64,000 nt of DNA from CAVSRC01 sp963798195 (GTDB lineage: Bacteria; Pseudomonadota; Alphaproteobacteria; Rhizobiales; Kaistiaceae), in NCBI GenBank assembly GCA_963798195.1, contig CAWCSF010000006.1, positions 124,001 through 188,000 on the forward strand, read 5' to 3'. Below, one piece after another: positions 40,393-49,083 of the stretch (position 1 is its first letter; the number at the start of each line of letters is the position of its first letter). A model generated the notes under the pieces. It saw only the letters and a program-made list of their open reading frames with translations, was not told the origin of the DNA and did no database searches. The position numbers and the translations under genes are program-made.

Positions 40393-41124
40393 CTACGACG
40401 CGTTGGCCGCGAAAACCAGCGTCGGCTTGTCCCGCCATAGGTCCGGGAACGTCGCCTTGAGGGCCTCAATCTTCGGTATGTCGTTGATGAAGATGTACAT
40501 CTGGGTCGGGTTCAGCGTGGCGTAGTCCTGATGGTAGTCTTCCGCCTGGAAGAAGTTCGTGTAGGGCGTCACCTCGGTGACAATCGGCTTCGGGAAGACC
40601 TTCGCCGCGTCGAGTTGGGCCACATAAGCCTTCGCCACCTTGGCCTGCTCATCGCCCATCGTGAACAGGGCCGACCGGTAGCTCGGGCCCTGGTCGGGAC
40701 CCTGATAGTTGAGCTGGGTCGGGTTGTGCGCGACCGAGAAGAACGCCTGGAGCAACTGGCCGTAAGTGACCTTCGAAGGATCGAAGGTCACCTTGACCGA
40801 CTCCGCATGGCCCGTCTTTTCTCCGCCGACCTGCTCGTAGGTCGGGTTATCGACGGTGCCGCCGGCATAGCCCGATACGGCGCTCTCCACGCCCTTGATG
40901 TGCTGGAACACGCCCTGCACCCCCCAGAAGCAGCCGCCCGCGAAGATCGCGGTCTCCATGCCGCCGGATGCTTTTTCGTCCATGGCCGGCGCCGGAATGA
41001 TGACCGCCTCGCCCGCCTTGACCACGCCACCGCTGGTAATGATGCCTGCGCCGGCGATCACCGCGAGCGCGCCGGCCGCGACCAGGGTCGGAACTTTGCC
41101 GATGCTGCGAATAAATGACGTCAT
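40393..41124 (-). CDS. msrA: Exported peptide methionine sulfoxide reductase MsrA
   Basis: MsrA reduces the S epimer of methionine sulfoxide. The 243 residues keep GGCFWGVQGVFQ (catalytic Cys65), GYAGGTVDNPTYEQV, VKVTFDPSKVTYGQLL and YHQDYATLNPTQMYIFIND. Unlike cytosolic MsrA, it begins with a basic stretch and a hydrophobic helix (IGKVPTLVAAGALAVIAGAG), so it should be exported or membrane-anchored and act in the periplasm. msrB lies 32 bases upstream on the same strand with its own signal. C-terminal resolving cysteines typical of the MsrA recycling cycle are not seen after residue 65, which raises the question of how it is re-reduced. Confidence 0.95.
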   Translation of the reverse strand: MTSFIRSIGKVPTLVAAGALAVIAGAGIITSGGVVKAGEAVIIPAPAMDEKASGGMETAIFAGGCFWGVQGVFQHIKGVESAVSGYAGGTVDNPTYEQVGGEKTGHAESVKVTFDPSKVTYGQLLQAFFSVAHNPTQLNYQGPDQGPSYRSALFTMGDEQAKVAKAYVAQLDAAKVFPKPIVTEVTPYTNFFQAEDYHQDYATLNPTQMYIFINDIPKIEALKATFPDLWRDKPTLVFAANAS

Positions 41125-41156
41125 GGGAACCTCCGTCAGGGGGAATCGGGTGAACT

Positions 41157-41750
41157 TCAGGTCGATACGCGCGGGACGAAATTGAGCGCGACCGAATTCA
41201 TGCAGTAGCGCAGACCGGTCGGCTTCGGCCCGTCGTTGAACACGTGGCCGAGATGCGCTTCACAGCGCTTGCACGAGACCGCCGTGCGGACCATGCCGAA
41301 CATGCGATCCTCGCTCTCGACGACATTTTCCTTGGCGATCGGCTGCCAGAAGCTCGGCCAGCCAGTGCCGGATTCGTACTTGGCGTCGGAATCGTAGAGC
41401 GCGGTGTCGCAGCAGATGCAGCGGTAGAGGCCGCTGTCATGGTTGCCGGCATACTCACCGCTGCCTGCCGCTTCCGTGCCTTCCTGACGGGTCACGCGGA
41501 AGGCGAGCGGCGACAGTTGCTTGCGCCACGCATCCTCGCTTTTGATGACCTTGGCGACCGTCTCCGGTCCCAGCGCCTTGCCGTCAGCGGAGAAGCGCCA
41601 GATGGTCACATCGCCGGGCTGGACGTCGATCGTCGTTGCGCTGGCCGAGCCGACAAGGCGCGCAATTCCGCCAACTCCGAGGAGCCCGGCGATGGTTGCG
41701 CCGGAAACCAGGAGAGCCCGGCGCGTTGGGTGGGTTGAGGTCTTGTTCAT
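41157..41750 (-). CDS. msrB: Exported peptide methionine sulfoxide reductase MsrB
   Basis: MsrB reduces the R epimer of methionine sulfoxide. The 197 residues contain two zinc-binding pairs (RCICCDTALYD and SCKRCEAHLGHVF), GTGWPSFWQPI and the catalytic RYCMNSVALNF. The N-terminus, MNKTSTHPTRRALLVSGATI followed by AGLLGVGGIA, is a twin-arginine-like signal, so export is predicted. ATG 41750 begins this signal; the longer upstream frame is antisense noise. It precedes msrA on the same strand, and a small cytochrome c gene is divergent 104 bases away. Confidence 0.95.
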   Translation of the reverse strand: MNKTSTHPTRRALLVSGATIAGLLGVGGIARLVGSASATTIDVQPGDVTIWRFSADGKALGPETVAKVIKSEDAWRKQLSPLAFRVTRQEGTEAAGSGEYAGNHDSGLYRCICCDTALYDSDAKYESGTGWPSFWQPIAKENVVESEDRMFGMVRTAVSCKRCEAHLGHVFNDGPKPTGLRYCMNSVALNFVPRVST

Positions 41751-41854
41751 GAGCCGGAATATAGGGTCGGGTGCGCGACACGCCCCACTCAATTCCTCTT
41801 GAGGATGGCGTGACGCCGCCGGATTCAGGGCCTCCTGCAGGAAAGGTCGAACCG

Positions 41855-42124
41855 ATGAAGTCTGTACTCCCCTTGGCGCTTCTTGCCTGCTTGGCCGGTG
41901 TATCCGCCGCACTGGCGGGCAATGAAGAAGGCGATCCGGCCAACGGCGCCGACGCCTTCCGCAGCCACTGCGCTCGCTGTCACAAATCGCCAGACAGCAT
42001 CGCCAAGAATCTGAATATCTCGGAGCCGGAGTCGCTCTATGCGCTGGACGAATTCCTGGCCACGCACCACACCGACGATGCTACCATGCGTTCCGACATC
42101 ATCGCCTTCCTGCTCCAGCGCTGA
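41855..42124 (+). CDS. Small c-type cytochrome
   Basis: The 89-residue product has a signal peptide (MKSVLPLALLACLAGVSAAL, cleaved after ALA) and one heme-binding site CARCH at residues 39-43. A single Met near the C-terminus (DDATMRSDI) may be the distal ligand. AGGAAAGG upstream supports ATG 41855. It would be matured by the ccm system in this window and sit in the periplasm. Its neighbours are exported MsrA/MsrB and a ferric-reductase-like flavocytochrome, so electron delivery to one of them is a reasonable guess. Confidence 0.9.
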   Translation: MKSVLPLALLACLAGVSAALAGNEEGDPANGADAFRSHCARCHKSPDSIAKNLNISEPESLYALDEFLATHHTDDATMRSDIIAFLLQR

Positions 42125-42127
42125 CCG

Positions 42128-43573
42128 TCAGCGGAGCGCGAACGCGACGATCGCGGCCACAACGGCAGCACCGATCATGGCGAAGTTCAACAGCATTGCC
42201 CGATCCTTGCCGGAACGCGAGGCGTCGGCGTAGTCGAAGCGCTCGTAGCGGATAGCGGCCAACGGCACGCCAGCGGCACGCAGCAGGTCGCAGGCTGAGC
42301 ACATCATCGGACCCGGCCCGCACAGCATCGCCGAAACACCGGGCCGGTCGAGCCCATCCAGGACGCGTTCGACAACCTCGGGCGTCACCCGGCCGCGGTC
42401 GTATTGCCAACCTGCGTCCGCCTCCTCCGCCAGAAAGATTGCCGCAAAGTCGAGGCCGCTTGTCTCAGTCATGACACGCGCCGGATCGATCATCGCCGCC
42501 GGCCACGCGCCGGCATAGATCAGCCGCACCTTGCGCCGGTCGCCGCGGGCGGCGAGCTCGCGCAAAATGCCGAGGATCGGCGCGATCCCGACTCCGCCGG
42601 CGATGAGCACGACGGCGTCAGCCGCCACGTCGAGCACGAAGCTGCCGTGGGGTGCGTCGAGCCCGACAAGCGTACCCGGCGCGAGCTTGCCGACATCATT
42701 GGTGAAGTCGCCGGACTCCTTGATGACGAAGGCAAGGTCACTGCCCGCAGAGGGGGCCGACGCGATGGAGAACGGGTGGTCGATCAACGGGAAGCGCCAT
42801 CGCCCGAACGCCAGCCAGGCGAATTGTCCGGCGCGATAGGCGAGACCTTCTCCCGTTTCCGACCGAAGCCTCAGCTCCCACAGGCGGTCGGCAACCTTCG
42901 TGATCGACGCGACCCGCCAAGGCGATATCTGCATGCGCCACGTGCGGAAGGCATAAACCGCCAACGCGCTGGCCAGCACCAGAGCTGCAAGTAGCGGCCA
43001 CACGACCTCCAGCGGTGGGTGACGCGAATAGGCACCGGCCCGGAGCGCGTGCAGCACCACGAGCCCGGCAGCCGCTAGCGCCAGCACACCATGGCTCGCG
43101 CGCCACACCTCGTAGCGGGCGCCGATCCGGTCCCGGAAGACAGCCAGAATCACGACAGCGAGAAGTAGCAGCAGCGCCATGAGACCGGTCAGGTAGCGCG
43201 GCGACGCCAGAAGATGCAGGAACCGCCAGCCCGCCCGCCCCGGATCGTCGAGAATATCCGGGGTCATGTAGAGGATCGGGTGAAGGATCGCGGCCAGCGC
43301 CAGTGCACGCGCCGACCACTTGTGGAAAGCCATCGTCACGTCGATCCCGATCCGCTGCGACAGAAGTTCGAAGCGACCGGACGTGACGAATTGGAGCATC
43401 AGCGCGACGGCAGCCGCAATGCCCGTGGCCGAGGATGCCTCACGCCAGGCGGAGCCGGGCGGCAACCCGGTGATGAGCGCCAGTCCCAGTGGGCCCGTCA
43501 GGGCGATCGTGTAGAGCACGGCCAGCCAAATCCCGGACAAGCCATAGCGAGGGGGCGGAGCGGCGTGGCGCAT
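42128..43573 (-). CDS. Ferric-reductase-like flavocytochrome with FAD/NAD(P)H domain
   Basis: The 481 residues start with about six membrane helices containing paired histidines (TMAFHKWSARALALAAILHP, RASHGVLALAAAGLVVLHAL), the heme-b site of ferric-reductase-like domains. The C-terminal half is a ferredoxin-NADP reductase module with DHPFSIASAPSAGS (flavin R/H-P-F-S motif), LIAGGVGIAPILGIL (nucleotide) and LCGPGPMMCSACDLL. It should pass electrons from cytosolic NAD(P)H across the membrane through heme b. A final hydrophobic helix ends the protein. It converges on the cytochrome c gene with three bases between. No ferric chelate uptake genes are nearby. Confidence 0.9.
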   Translation of the reverse strand: MRHAAPPPRYGLSGIWLAVLYTIALTGPLGLALITGLPPGSAWREASSATGIAAAVALMLQFVTSGRFELLSQRIGIDVTMAFHKWSARALALAAILHPILYMTPDILDDPGRAGWRFLHLLASPRYLTGLMALLLLLAVVILAVFRDRIGARYEVWRASHGVLALAAAGLVVLHALRAGAYSRHPPLEVVWPLLAALVLASALAVYAFRTWRMQISPWRVASITKVADRLWELRLRSETGEGLAYRAGQFAWLAFGRWRFPLIDHPFSIASAPSAGSDLAFVIKESGDFTNDVGKLAPGTLVGLDAPHGSFVLDVAADAVVLIAGGVGIAPILGILRELAARGDRRKVRLIYAGAWPAAMIDPARVMTETSGLDFAAIFLAEEADAGWQYDRGRVTPEVVERVLDGLDRPGVSAMLCGPGPMMCSACDLLRAAGVPLAAIRYERFDYADASRSGKDRAMLLNFAMIGAAVVAAIVAFALR

Positions 43574-43640
43574 CGGCGGATTTTCTTCCGCATCGAGGCC
43601 CGGGCCGCGCTGATTTCGATCAAATGCGGGCCCGAAAACA

Positions 43641-43670
43641 GCCGGCGCCCTGAAAAAACAGGACGCCGGC
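43641..43670. repeat. Hairpin in the divergent gap before dapF
   Basis: The arms gccggcgccctg and caggacgccggc pair at 11 of 12 positions around a six-A loop. It lies between two genes that read away from each other, so a terminator role for either is unlikely. It could protect a 5' end or regulate one of the two promoters. Confidence 0.4.
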
Positions 43671-43841
43671 CGGAGGTCAAAAAAGGCGCGACAGCAATGC
43701 GCGCCGCCAGTGGTAGGCGATGCGGATGACACGGGCGCAACGCGCCGATGACAGCGGCGCCACCGCCTGTGGTATTTTCTGGGCCGATCCGCCATATAGA
43801 GGCGGAAATCCCCTTGTTTTCCTGAACTACGGCCAACTTTG

Positions 43842-44723
43842 ATGGCGGGCGCCGCGATCCCATTCCGCAAGATGAACGGCCTCGGAAACGAGTTTATCGT
43901 TTTCGACGGACGTGGCGGCCCCGTGCGCCTGTCGCCTGAGGCCATCCAGAAGCTGGGCGCGGCGGACGCCATAGGCTTCGACCAGATGATCACCATCGAG
44001 CGGTCGAAGGGCGGCGCCGACGCCTTCATGCGCATCCACAACCGTGACGGCGGCGAGGTCGATGCCTGCGGCAACGCCACCCGCTGCGTGGGCTGGCTGC
44101 TCATGGGCGAGAGCGGCAGGCCGAACGCGGTCGTCGAGACCAATGCCGGCCTGCTGCGCGCATGGGACGCCGGCGAGCCCGAGATGATCACCGTCGACAT
44201 GGGCAAGCCGCGTTTCCGCTGGAACGAGATCCCGCTTGCCGAAGAGTTCGGCGATACGCGCGCCATCGAATTGCAGATCGGGCCGATCGACGCGCCGATC
44301 CTGCATTCGCCATCGGCGGTCAGCATGGGCAACCCGCACGCCATCTTCTGGGTGGAGGACGTCGAGGCCTACGACCTGGAACGCTTCGGCCCGCTGCTCG
44401 AGCACCACCCGATGTTCCCCGAGCGCGCCAACATCTCGCTCGCCCATGTCACGTCGCCGACCGCGATCACGGCCAAGACCTGGGAACGTGGCGTCGGCAT
44501 CACGCGCGCCTGCGGCACGGCAGCCTGCGCCGTCGCGGTTGCCGCCATGCGCAAGGACCTCACCGAGCGCCGCGTGACGGTGACGCTGCCCGGCGGTCCG
44601 CTGGTCATCGAGTGGCGCGACGACGGTCACGTCTGGATGACCGGACCGGTCGAGACCGAATTCGAGGGCACCGTCGATCCGGCAACGCTGCACTGGCAGG
44701 CGACCGAGAAGGCCACTGCCTGA
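43842..44723 (+). CDS. dapF: Diaminopimelate epimerase
   Basis: DapF interconverts LL- and meso-diaminopimelate for lysine and peptidoglycan. The 293 residues have the family opening FRKMNGLGNEFIVFDGRGG, the first catalytic cysteine in DACGNATRCVGWLL and the second in TRACGTAACAVAVAA. Length is normal. ATG 43842 is used; a TTG three bases earlier is also in frame. The stop overlaps the mtaB start as TGATG, so dapF, mtaB and ftsY form a coupled operon. Confidence 0.97.
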   Translation: MAGAAIPFRKMNGLGNEFIVFDGRGGPVRLSPEAIQKLGAADAIGFDQMITIERSKGGADAFMRIHNRDGGEVDACGNATRCVGWLLMGESGRPNAVVETNAGLLRAWDAGEPEMITVDMGKPRFRWNEIPLAEEFGDTRAIELQIGPIDAPILHSPSAVSMGNPHAIFWVEDVEAYDLERFGPLLEHHPMFPERANISLAHVTSPTAITAKTWERGVGITRACGTAACAVAVAAMRKDLTERRVTVTLPGGPLVIEWRDDGHVWMTGPVETEFEGTVDPATLHWQATEKATA

Positions 44724-45994
44724 TGGCTGGCGCAGAGGTCCGCACGCTCACCTTCGGCTGCCGGCTGAACACGCTGGAAACCGAGGTGATGCGCCAGCGC
44801 GCCGAGGAAGCCGGGCTCGGCGACGCCATCCTCGTCAACACCTGCGCCGTGACCGCCGAGGCCGTGCGCCAGGCCAAGCAGGCGATCCGCAGGGCGCGCC
44901 GCGACCATCCCGAGGCGCGTATCGTCGTCTCCGGCTGCGCCGCACAGATCGACCCTGATAGCTTCGCCGCCATGCCGGAGGTCGATCGCGTCCTCGGCAA
45001 TGCGGAGAAGCTGACGGCCAAAAGCTACGCACCGGAATTCGGCGTCGCCGACACGCCGCGCGTGCGTGTCAACGACATCATGTCGGTGCGGGAAACCGCC
45101 GGCCACCTCGTCGACGGTCTTGATGGCCGTGCCCGCGCCTTCGTCGAGGTGCAGAACGGCTGCGACCATCGCTGCACCTTCTGCATCATTCCCTACGGCC
45201 GCGGCAATTCGCGCTCCGTACCGATGGGCGCCGTCGTCGATCAGGTCCGCCGGCTGGTCGAGAACGGCTACGCCGAAGTGGTGCTGACCGGCGTCGACAT
45301 CACTTCGTGGGGTTCCGACCTTCCCGCCGCACCGAAGCTCGGCAAGCTGGTGCGCGCGATCCTTCGGCACGTGCCCGAGCTGAAGCGGCTGCGCCTGTCC
45401 TCCATCGACTCGATCGAGGTGGATGACGACCTGATGCGCGCCATCGCCGAGGAAGAACGGCTGATGCCGCATCTCCATCTCTCGCTCCAGCACGGCGACG
45501 ACATGATCCTGAAGCGCATGAAGCGCCGTCACCTGCGCGCCGATGCCATCCGCTTTGCCACCGAAGTCCGCCGCCTGCGTCCGGACGTCGTCTTCGGCGC
45601 CGACATCATCGCCGGCTTCCCGACCGAGACCGAGGCGATGTTCGCCCAGTCACTCGCCATCGTCGACGAATGCGGCCTCACGCACCTCCACGTTTTCCCG
45701 TTTTCGCCGCGGCCCGGCACACCAGCCGCGCGGATGCCGCAACTCGACCGCGCCACGATCAAGGAGCGCGCCCAACGGCTCCGCTCCAGGGGCGAAGCCG
45801 CGCTCGCCGCCCACCTTGCTGCCGAGCAGGGCGCGATGCGACGCGTGCTCATCGAGAGGGGCGGGATCGGCCGCACCGAGCATTTCACGCAAGTGTCGAT
45901 CGATGCCGGGATGCCGGGCGCAATCGTTTCCGCGCGCATCACCGGCCGGACAGACCGCACACTGGTCGCGACAGCCCTCGCCGAGGCCGCCTGA
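44723..45994 (+). CDS. mtaB: tRNA t6A37 methylthiotransferase MtaB
   Basis: This radical-SAM methylthiotransferase adds a methylthio group to t6A37 of ANN-decoding tRNAs. The 423 residues contain the UPF0004 cluster cysteines (FGCRLNTLE, NTCAVTAEAV, SGCAAQ), the radical-SAM motif CDHRCTFCIIPYGRG (C-x3-C-x2-C) and a C-terminal TRAM-like domain ending TDRTLVATALAEAA. ATG 44723 overlaps the dapF stop, and its stop overlaps the ftsY ATG, both as TGATG. This gene order is conserved in the lineage. Confidence 0.95.
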   Translation: MAGAEVRTLTFGCRLNTLETEVMRQRAEEAGLGDAILVNTCAVTAEAVRQAKQAIRRARRDHPEARIVVSGCAAQIDPDSFAAMPEVDRVLGNAEKLTAKSYAPEFGVADTPRVRVNDIMSVRETAGHLVDGLDGRARAFVEVQNGCDHRCTFCIIPYGRGNSRSVPMGAVVDQVRRLVENGYAEVVLTGVDITSWGSDLPAAPKLGKLVRAILRHVPELKRLRLSSIDSIEVDDDLMRAIAEEERLMPHLHLSLQHGDDMILKRMKRRHLRADAIRFATEVRRLRPDVVFGADIIAGFPTETEAMFAQSLAIVDECGLTHLHVFPFSPRPGTPAARMPQLDRATIKERAQRLRSRGEAALAAHLAAEQGAMRRVLIERGGIGRTEHFTQVSIDAGMPGAIVSARITGRTDRTLVATALAEAA

Positions 45995-46998
45995 TGGCGG
46001 AAGGCAAGGGATTCTTCAGCCGCCTCACCGGCGGCGGCAAGCCGACGCCACCGGCTGAAGGCGCGCCTGAGCCGGCCGCCCCGAAGCAGTCCTGGTTCCA
46101 GAAACTCAAGAGCGGCCTTTCCCGCTCGTCCGGCGCGCTCACCGAGTCGATCGGTGCGCTCTTCACCAAGCGCAAGCTCGACGCCGAGGCCCTGGAAGAG
46201 CTCGAGGACATGCTGATCCGCGCCGACCTCGGCGCGAACACCGCCACTGCGATCACCGACGCGCTGCGCGCAGGACGCTTCGACAAGGAGATCAGCGACA
46301 GCGAGATCAAGGACGTGCTCGCCGCCGAGATCGCCAGGGTGCTCGGCCCGGTCGCCCGGCCGCTCGCCATCGATCCCGCGCTGAAGCCGCATGTTGTCCT
46401 CGTGGTCGGCGTCAATGGCACCGGCAAGACGACCACCATCGGCAAGCTCACCGCCAAGCTTCGCGCCGAAGGCAAGACCGTGGTGCTCGCGGCAGGCGAC
46501 ACGTTCCGCGCCGCGGCGATCGAGCAGCTGAAGATCTGGGGCGAGCGCACCGGCGCAAAAGTCATCTCCGGCGCGCAGGGCGCCGACGCCGCCGGCCTCG
46601 CCTTCGACGCGCTCGACCAGGCGCGCAAGGAGGGCGCCGATGTTCTCCTCATCGACACCGCCGGTCGTCTCCAGAACAAGGACAACCTGATGGCCGAACT
46701 CGAGAAGGTCATCCGTGTCATCCGCAAGATCGACCCGACCGCGCCGCATTCGGTGCTGCTGACGCTCGACGCAACGACCGGCCAGAACGCCATCAGTCAG
46801 GTCGAGATTTTCGGCAAGCGCGCCGGCGTTACCGGACTGGTGATGACCAAGCTCGACAGCACCGCGCGCGGCGGCATCCTCGTCGCCATCGCCGGACGCT
46901 TCGGCCTGCCGGTGCATTTCATCGGCGTCGGCGAAGGGGTGGACGACCTCGAACCCTTCGCGGCGGAGGATTTTGCCCGTGCGCTGGCCGGGCTGTGA
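45994..46998 (+). CDS. ftsY: Signal recognition particle receptor FtsY
   Basis: FtsY is the membrane receptor for SRP. The 334 residues have a short N-terminal region with Pro/Ala linker, an N domain, and the G domain with VGVNGTGKTTTIGKLTAKL, AAGDTFRAAAIEQL, DTAGRLQNKDNLM and TKLDSTARGG. The acidic A domain found in E. coli is largely missing, as usual in Alphaproteobacteria. A basic amphipathic start (KGFFSRLTGGG) may help membrane contact. It is translationally coupled to mtaB; a cupin gene follows after ten bases. Confidence 0.97.
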   Translation: MAEGKGFFSRLTGGGKPTPPAEGAPEPAAPKQSWFQKLKSGLSRSSGALTESIGALFTKRKLDAEALEELEDMLIRADLGANTATAITDALRAGRFDKEISDSEIKDVLAAEIARVLGPVARPLAIDPALKPHVVLVVGVNGTGKTTTIGKLTAKLRAEGKTVVLAAGDTFRAAAIEQLKIWGERTGAKVISGAQGADAAGLAFDALDQARKEGADVLLIDTAGRLQNKDNLMAELEKVIRVIRKIDPTAPHSVLLTLDATTGQNAISQVEIFGKRAGVTGLVMTKLDSTARGGILVAIAGRFGLPVHFIGVGEGVDDLEPFAAEDFARALAGL

Positions 46999-47008
46999 GG
47001 AGGAAACG

Positions 47009-47362
47009 ATGAGCGGCGCCATCAATCTTGCCGACAAGCTGGCCGCCTTCAGCGACCGCTTCGCGCCGCGCACCGTCGCCGAGTACAACGGTCATGACGT
47101 GATGGTCGCCAAGCTCGAAGGCCCGTTCGTCTGGCACAAGCACGACGACACCGACGATTTCTTCCTCGTCATCAAAGGCACCCTCGACATCGAGTTGCGC
47201 GACCGCACCGTCACCCTGAAGCCCGGCGAAATGTTCATAGTGCCGAAGGGCGTTGAGCATCGGCCGGTGGCGAAGGAGGAGGTGCACATCCTCCTGATCG
47301 AGCCGACGGGCACGCCGAACAGCGGCGACCCGACGACAGCCGCGCCGCGTCGGCTGGCTTAG
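47009..47362 (+). CDS. Cupin-domain protein
   Basis: The 117-residue protein is a single cupin barrel with metal-binding residues FVWHKHDDTDDFFLVIKGTL (two His and an acidic residue, cupin motif 1) and MFIVPKGVEHRPVAKEEV (motif 2 His). GAGGAGG nine bases before ATG 47009 sets the start. Such small cupins may bind a metal and small ligand or sugar, but no reaction is suggested by the sequence. It ends just short of a convergent membrane-protein gene and directly follows ftsY, probably sharing its transcript. Confidence 0.92.
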   Translation: MSGAINLADKLAAFSDRFAPRTVAEYNGHDVMVAKLEGPFVWHKHDDTDDFFLVIKGTLDIELRDRTVTLKPGEMFIVPKGVEHRPVAKEEVHILLIEPTGTPNSGDPTTAAPRRLA

Positions 47363-47363
47363 G

Positions 47364-48275
47364 TCAGGCCTTCTTCTTTTTCACCGCCAGATCGGCCGGC
47401 GAGTAGAAGTAGACGATGGCGAAGATCGCCAGCGCGCCGCCGGCCTTCACGAAATTCGGAATCGTCACCTCAATGAATCCGGAGATCAGCGTGGCAAATC
47501 CCGCGCAGGCGAGCGCAAGCACGATCCGGCTGACGGTGTACTGAAACGGCGTCGGGCGGGGAAACCTGAACGCCAAAACCAGAATCGTCGCGATGAACAC
47601 GACGGCAAAGGCCGCTGCCGCGATCGTCTGCCACATTTTTTGCCCTCCTGCCGGATCGAATGGGGGATTCAGTTCGCCGAGATACTTGGCGACCTGCTGC
47701 TCTATCTTCTGGCTCGTCATCGCCAACGCTTCGAACCTGTCGGCAAAGGCGAGCAGCTTCGCCTTGTCGACGTCCGTTGTCGGCGGTTCGAGCTTGTTGA
47801 GAGCCTCGTAGATGCCGCCGCGCTCGCGGATGAGGACGACGAGCGCCTGATAGGCTTCGAGATCGCGGTAGGCGAATGAGCCGCTGAACTTGTCCAGACT
47901 GTCGCCGATGGATTGCACGATCAGAGAGTTGGAGGCCGCCCTGCTCTTGATCGACGTCCAGTCGGCAGGATCGCCCGTCTCGACGTATCGGCGGATCAGG
48001 ACCGTTAGCGACTCCTTCAGGACAGTCTGCTCAGTGCGAAGCCCGGTGAGCTGCCGCAGCGTCCCCAGCAGTTCCTCCGTCTCGGCATGGCGCGCCAACT
48101 CCCATCCGACGGCAGGGTCCTGAAGTCTCGCGTGAATTTCATCAAGACTTTTGGCGATCGCATCCGTGGCGCCGTTGATCACGTCGAGCGGTTCGGCGGT
48201 CTGCGCGTAGCTGCGGCCTTGAGGACCGACCGCTATGAGGCAGGCGATAAAGAAAACAGTCCGGACGGCCCCCAT
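47364..48275 (-). CDS. Uncharacterised exported protein with coiled helical region and membrane tail
   Basis: I do not recognise the family. From ATG 48275 (AAGG ahead) the 303 residues begin with a signal peptide (MGAVRTVFFIACLIAVGPQG, cleaved near AQT). A long mostly helical polar region follows (about 25-215, repeated Leu/Ala/Glu patterns such as RYVETGDPADWTSIKSRAAS). Three hydrophobic helices follow at about 220-295 (TIAAAAFAVVFIATILVLAF, IVLALACAGFATLISGF and AGGALAIFAIVYFYSP), and the end is lysine-rich (KKKKA). This could be a periplasmic coiled domain held by a membrane anchor. It is divergent from ispZ. Confidence 0.75.
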   Translation of the reverse strand: MGAVRTVFFIACLIAVGPQGRSYAQTAEPLDVINGATDAIAKSLDEIHARLQDPAVGWELARHAETEELLGTLRQLTGLRTEQTVLKESLTVLIRRYVETGDPADWTSIKSRAASNSLIVQSIGDSLDKFSGSFAYRDLEAYQALVVLIRERGGIYEALNKLEPPTTDVDKAKLLAFADRFEALAMTSQKIEQQVAKYLGELNPPFDPAGGQKMWQTIAAAAFAVVFIATILVLAFRFPRPTPFQYTVSRIVLALACAGFATLISGFIEVTIPNFVKAGGALAIFAIVYFYSPADLAVKKKKA

Positions 48276-48441
48276 CTGGTTGACCTTTCCGCCGCAAGCA
48301 GATGAAGACTGACTTAGCAGAATTGACAGGCCGCAGCAAAAAGCTGACGCAAGCGCTTTGGCGGGCGGCGAGAGACGGTGTAAGCCGGCCCCCTTGGGGC
48401 TTTTGAAAAATGAGGCGGGCCTTGTTGGATATTCTGTCACC

Positions 48442-49083
48442 ATGAGTCTCGAACCCGCACCTAACGCGCCCGATCACAAGAAGCTGAACCCGTGGCTCAA
48501 GCTGGTGCTTGAGCTCGGGCCGCTGCTGATCTTCTTTTTCGCCAATGCCCGCGGCGAGCAGCTTGCGAACGCGTGGCCGCTCGTCAACGCGCTCGGTGGG
48601 CCGATCTTCTTCGCCACCGCTGCCTTCATCGTCGCCACGGTTGCCGCGCTCATCACGTCCTACGTACTGACCCGGCACCTGCCGCTGATGCCCTTTGTCA
48701 CGGCGATCGTCGTGGTGGTCTTCGGCGGACTGACGCTCTGGTTGCAGAACGACACCTTCATCAAGATGAAGCCGACGATCATCTACCTGCTCTTCGCCGG
48801 CGTTCTGCTCGGCGGGCTTTTCTTCGGCCGTTCGCTGCTTGGTTACGTTTTCGATGCCGTTTTCAAGCTTTCGGACGAAGGCTGGCGAAAGCTGACCCTG
48901 CGCTGGGGCCTGTTCTTCGTGCTGCTCGCCGTGCTCAACGAGATCGTCTGGCGCAGCGTTTCCACCGACACCTGGGTGACCTTCAAGGTATTCGGCTTCC
49001 TGCCGCTCACCTTCGCTTTCGCCCTGTCGCAGATGCCGCTGATCAATCGCTACACGCTCCCCGAAGAAGCTGAGAGCAAATGA
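48442..49083 (+). CDS. ispZ: Septation protein A / inner-membrane protein YciB
   Basis: YciB (IspZ) is a polytopic inner-membrane protein linked to septation and envelope synthesis. The 213 residues show PWLKLVLELGPLLIFFFANA, TYVLTRHLPLMPFV-like TSYVLTRHLPLMPFVTAIV, GGLTLWLQNDTFIKMKPTII and LNEIVWRSVSTDTWVTFKVF, all family motifs, over about five helices. ATG 48442 begins the family N-terminus. Its stop overlaps the DUF2585 start by four bases, and this pairing is conserved next to ftsY in Hyphomicrobiales. Confidence 0.95.
   Translation: MSLEPAPNAPDHKKLNPWLKLVLELGPLLIFFFANARGEQLANAWPLVNALGGPIFFATAAFIVATVAALITSYVLTRHLPLMPFVTAIVVVVFGGLTLWLQNDTFIKMKPTIIYLLFAGVLLGGLFFGRSLLGYVFDAVFKLSDEGWRKLTLRWGLFFVLLAVLNEIVWRSVSTDTWVTFKVFGFLPLTFAFALSQMPLINRYTLPEEAESK

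Noticed and set aside
38282..46998. Search for 4.5S RNA, tmRNA or 6S RNA near ffh and ftsY
   Set aside because: No segment with the conserved GGAA tetraloop hairpin or other signature was found in the gaps.
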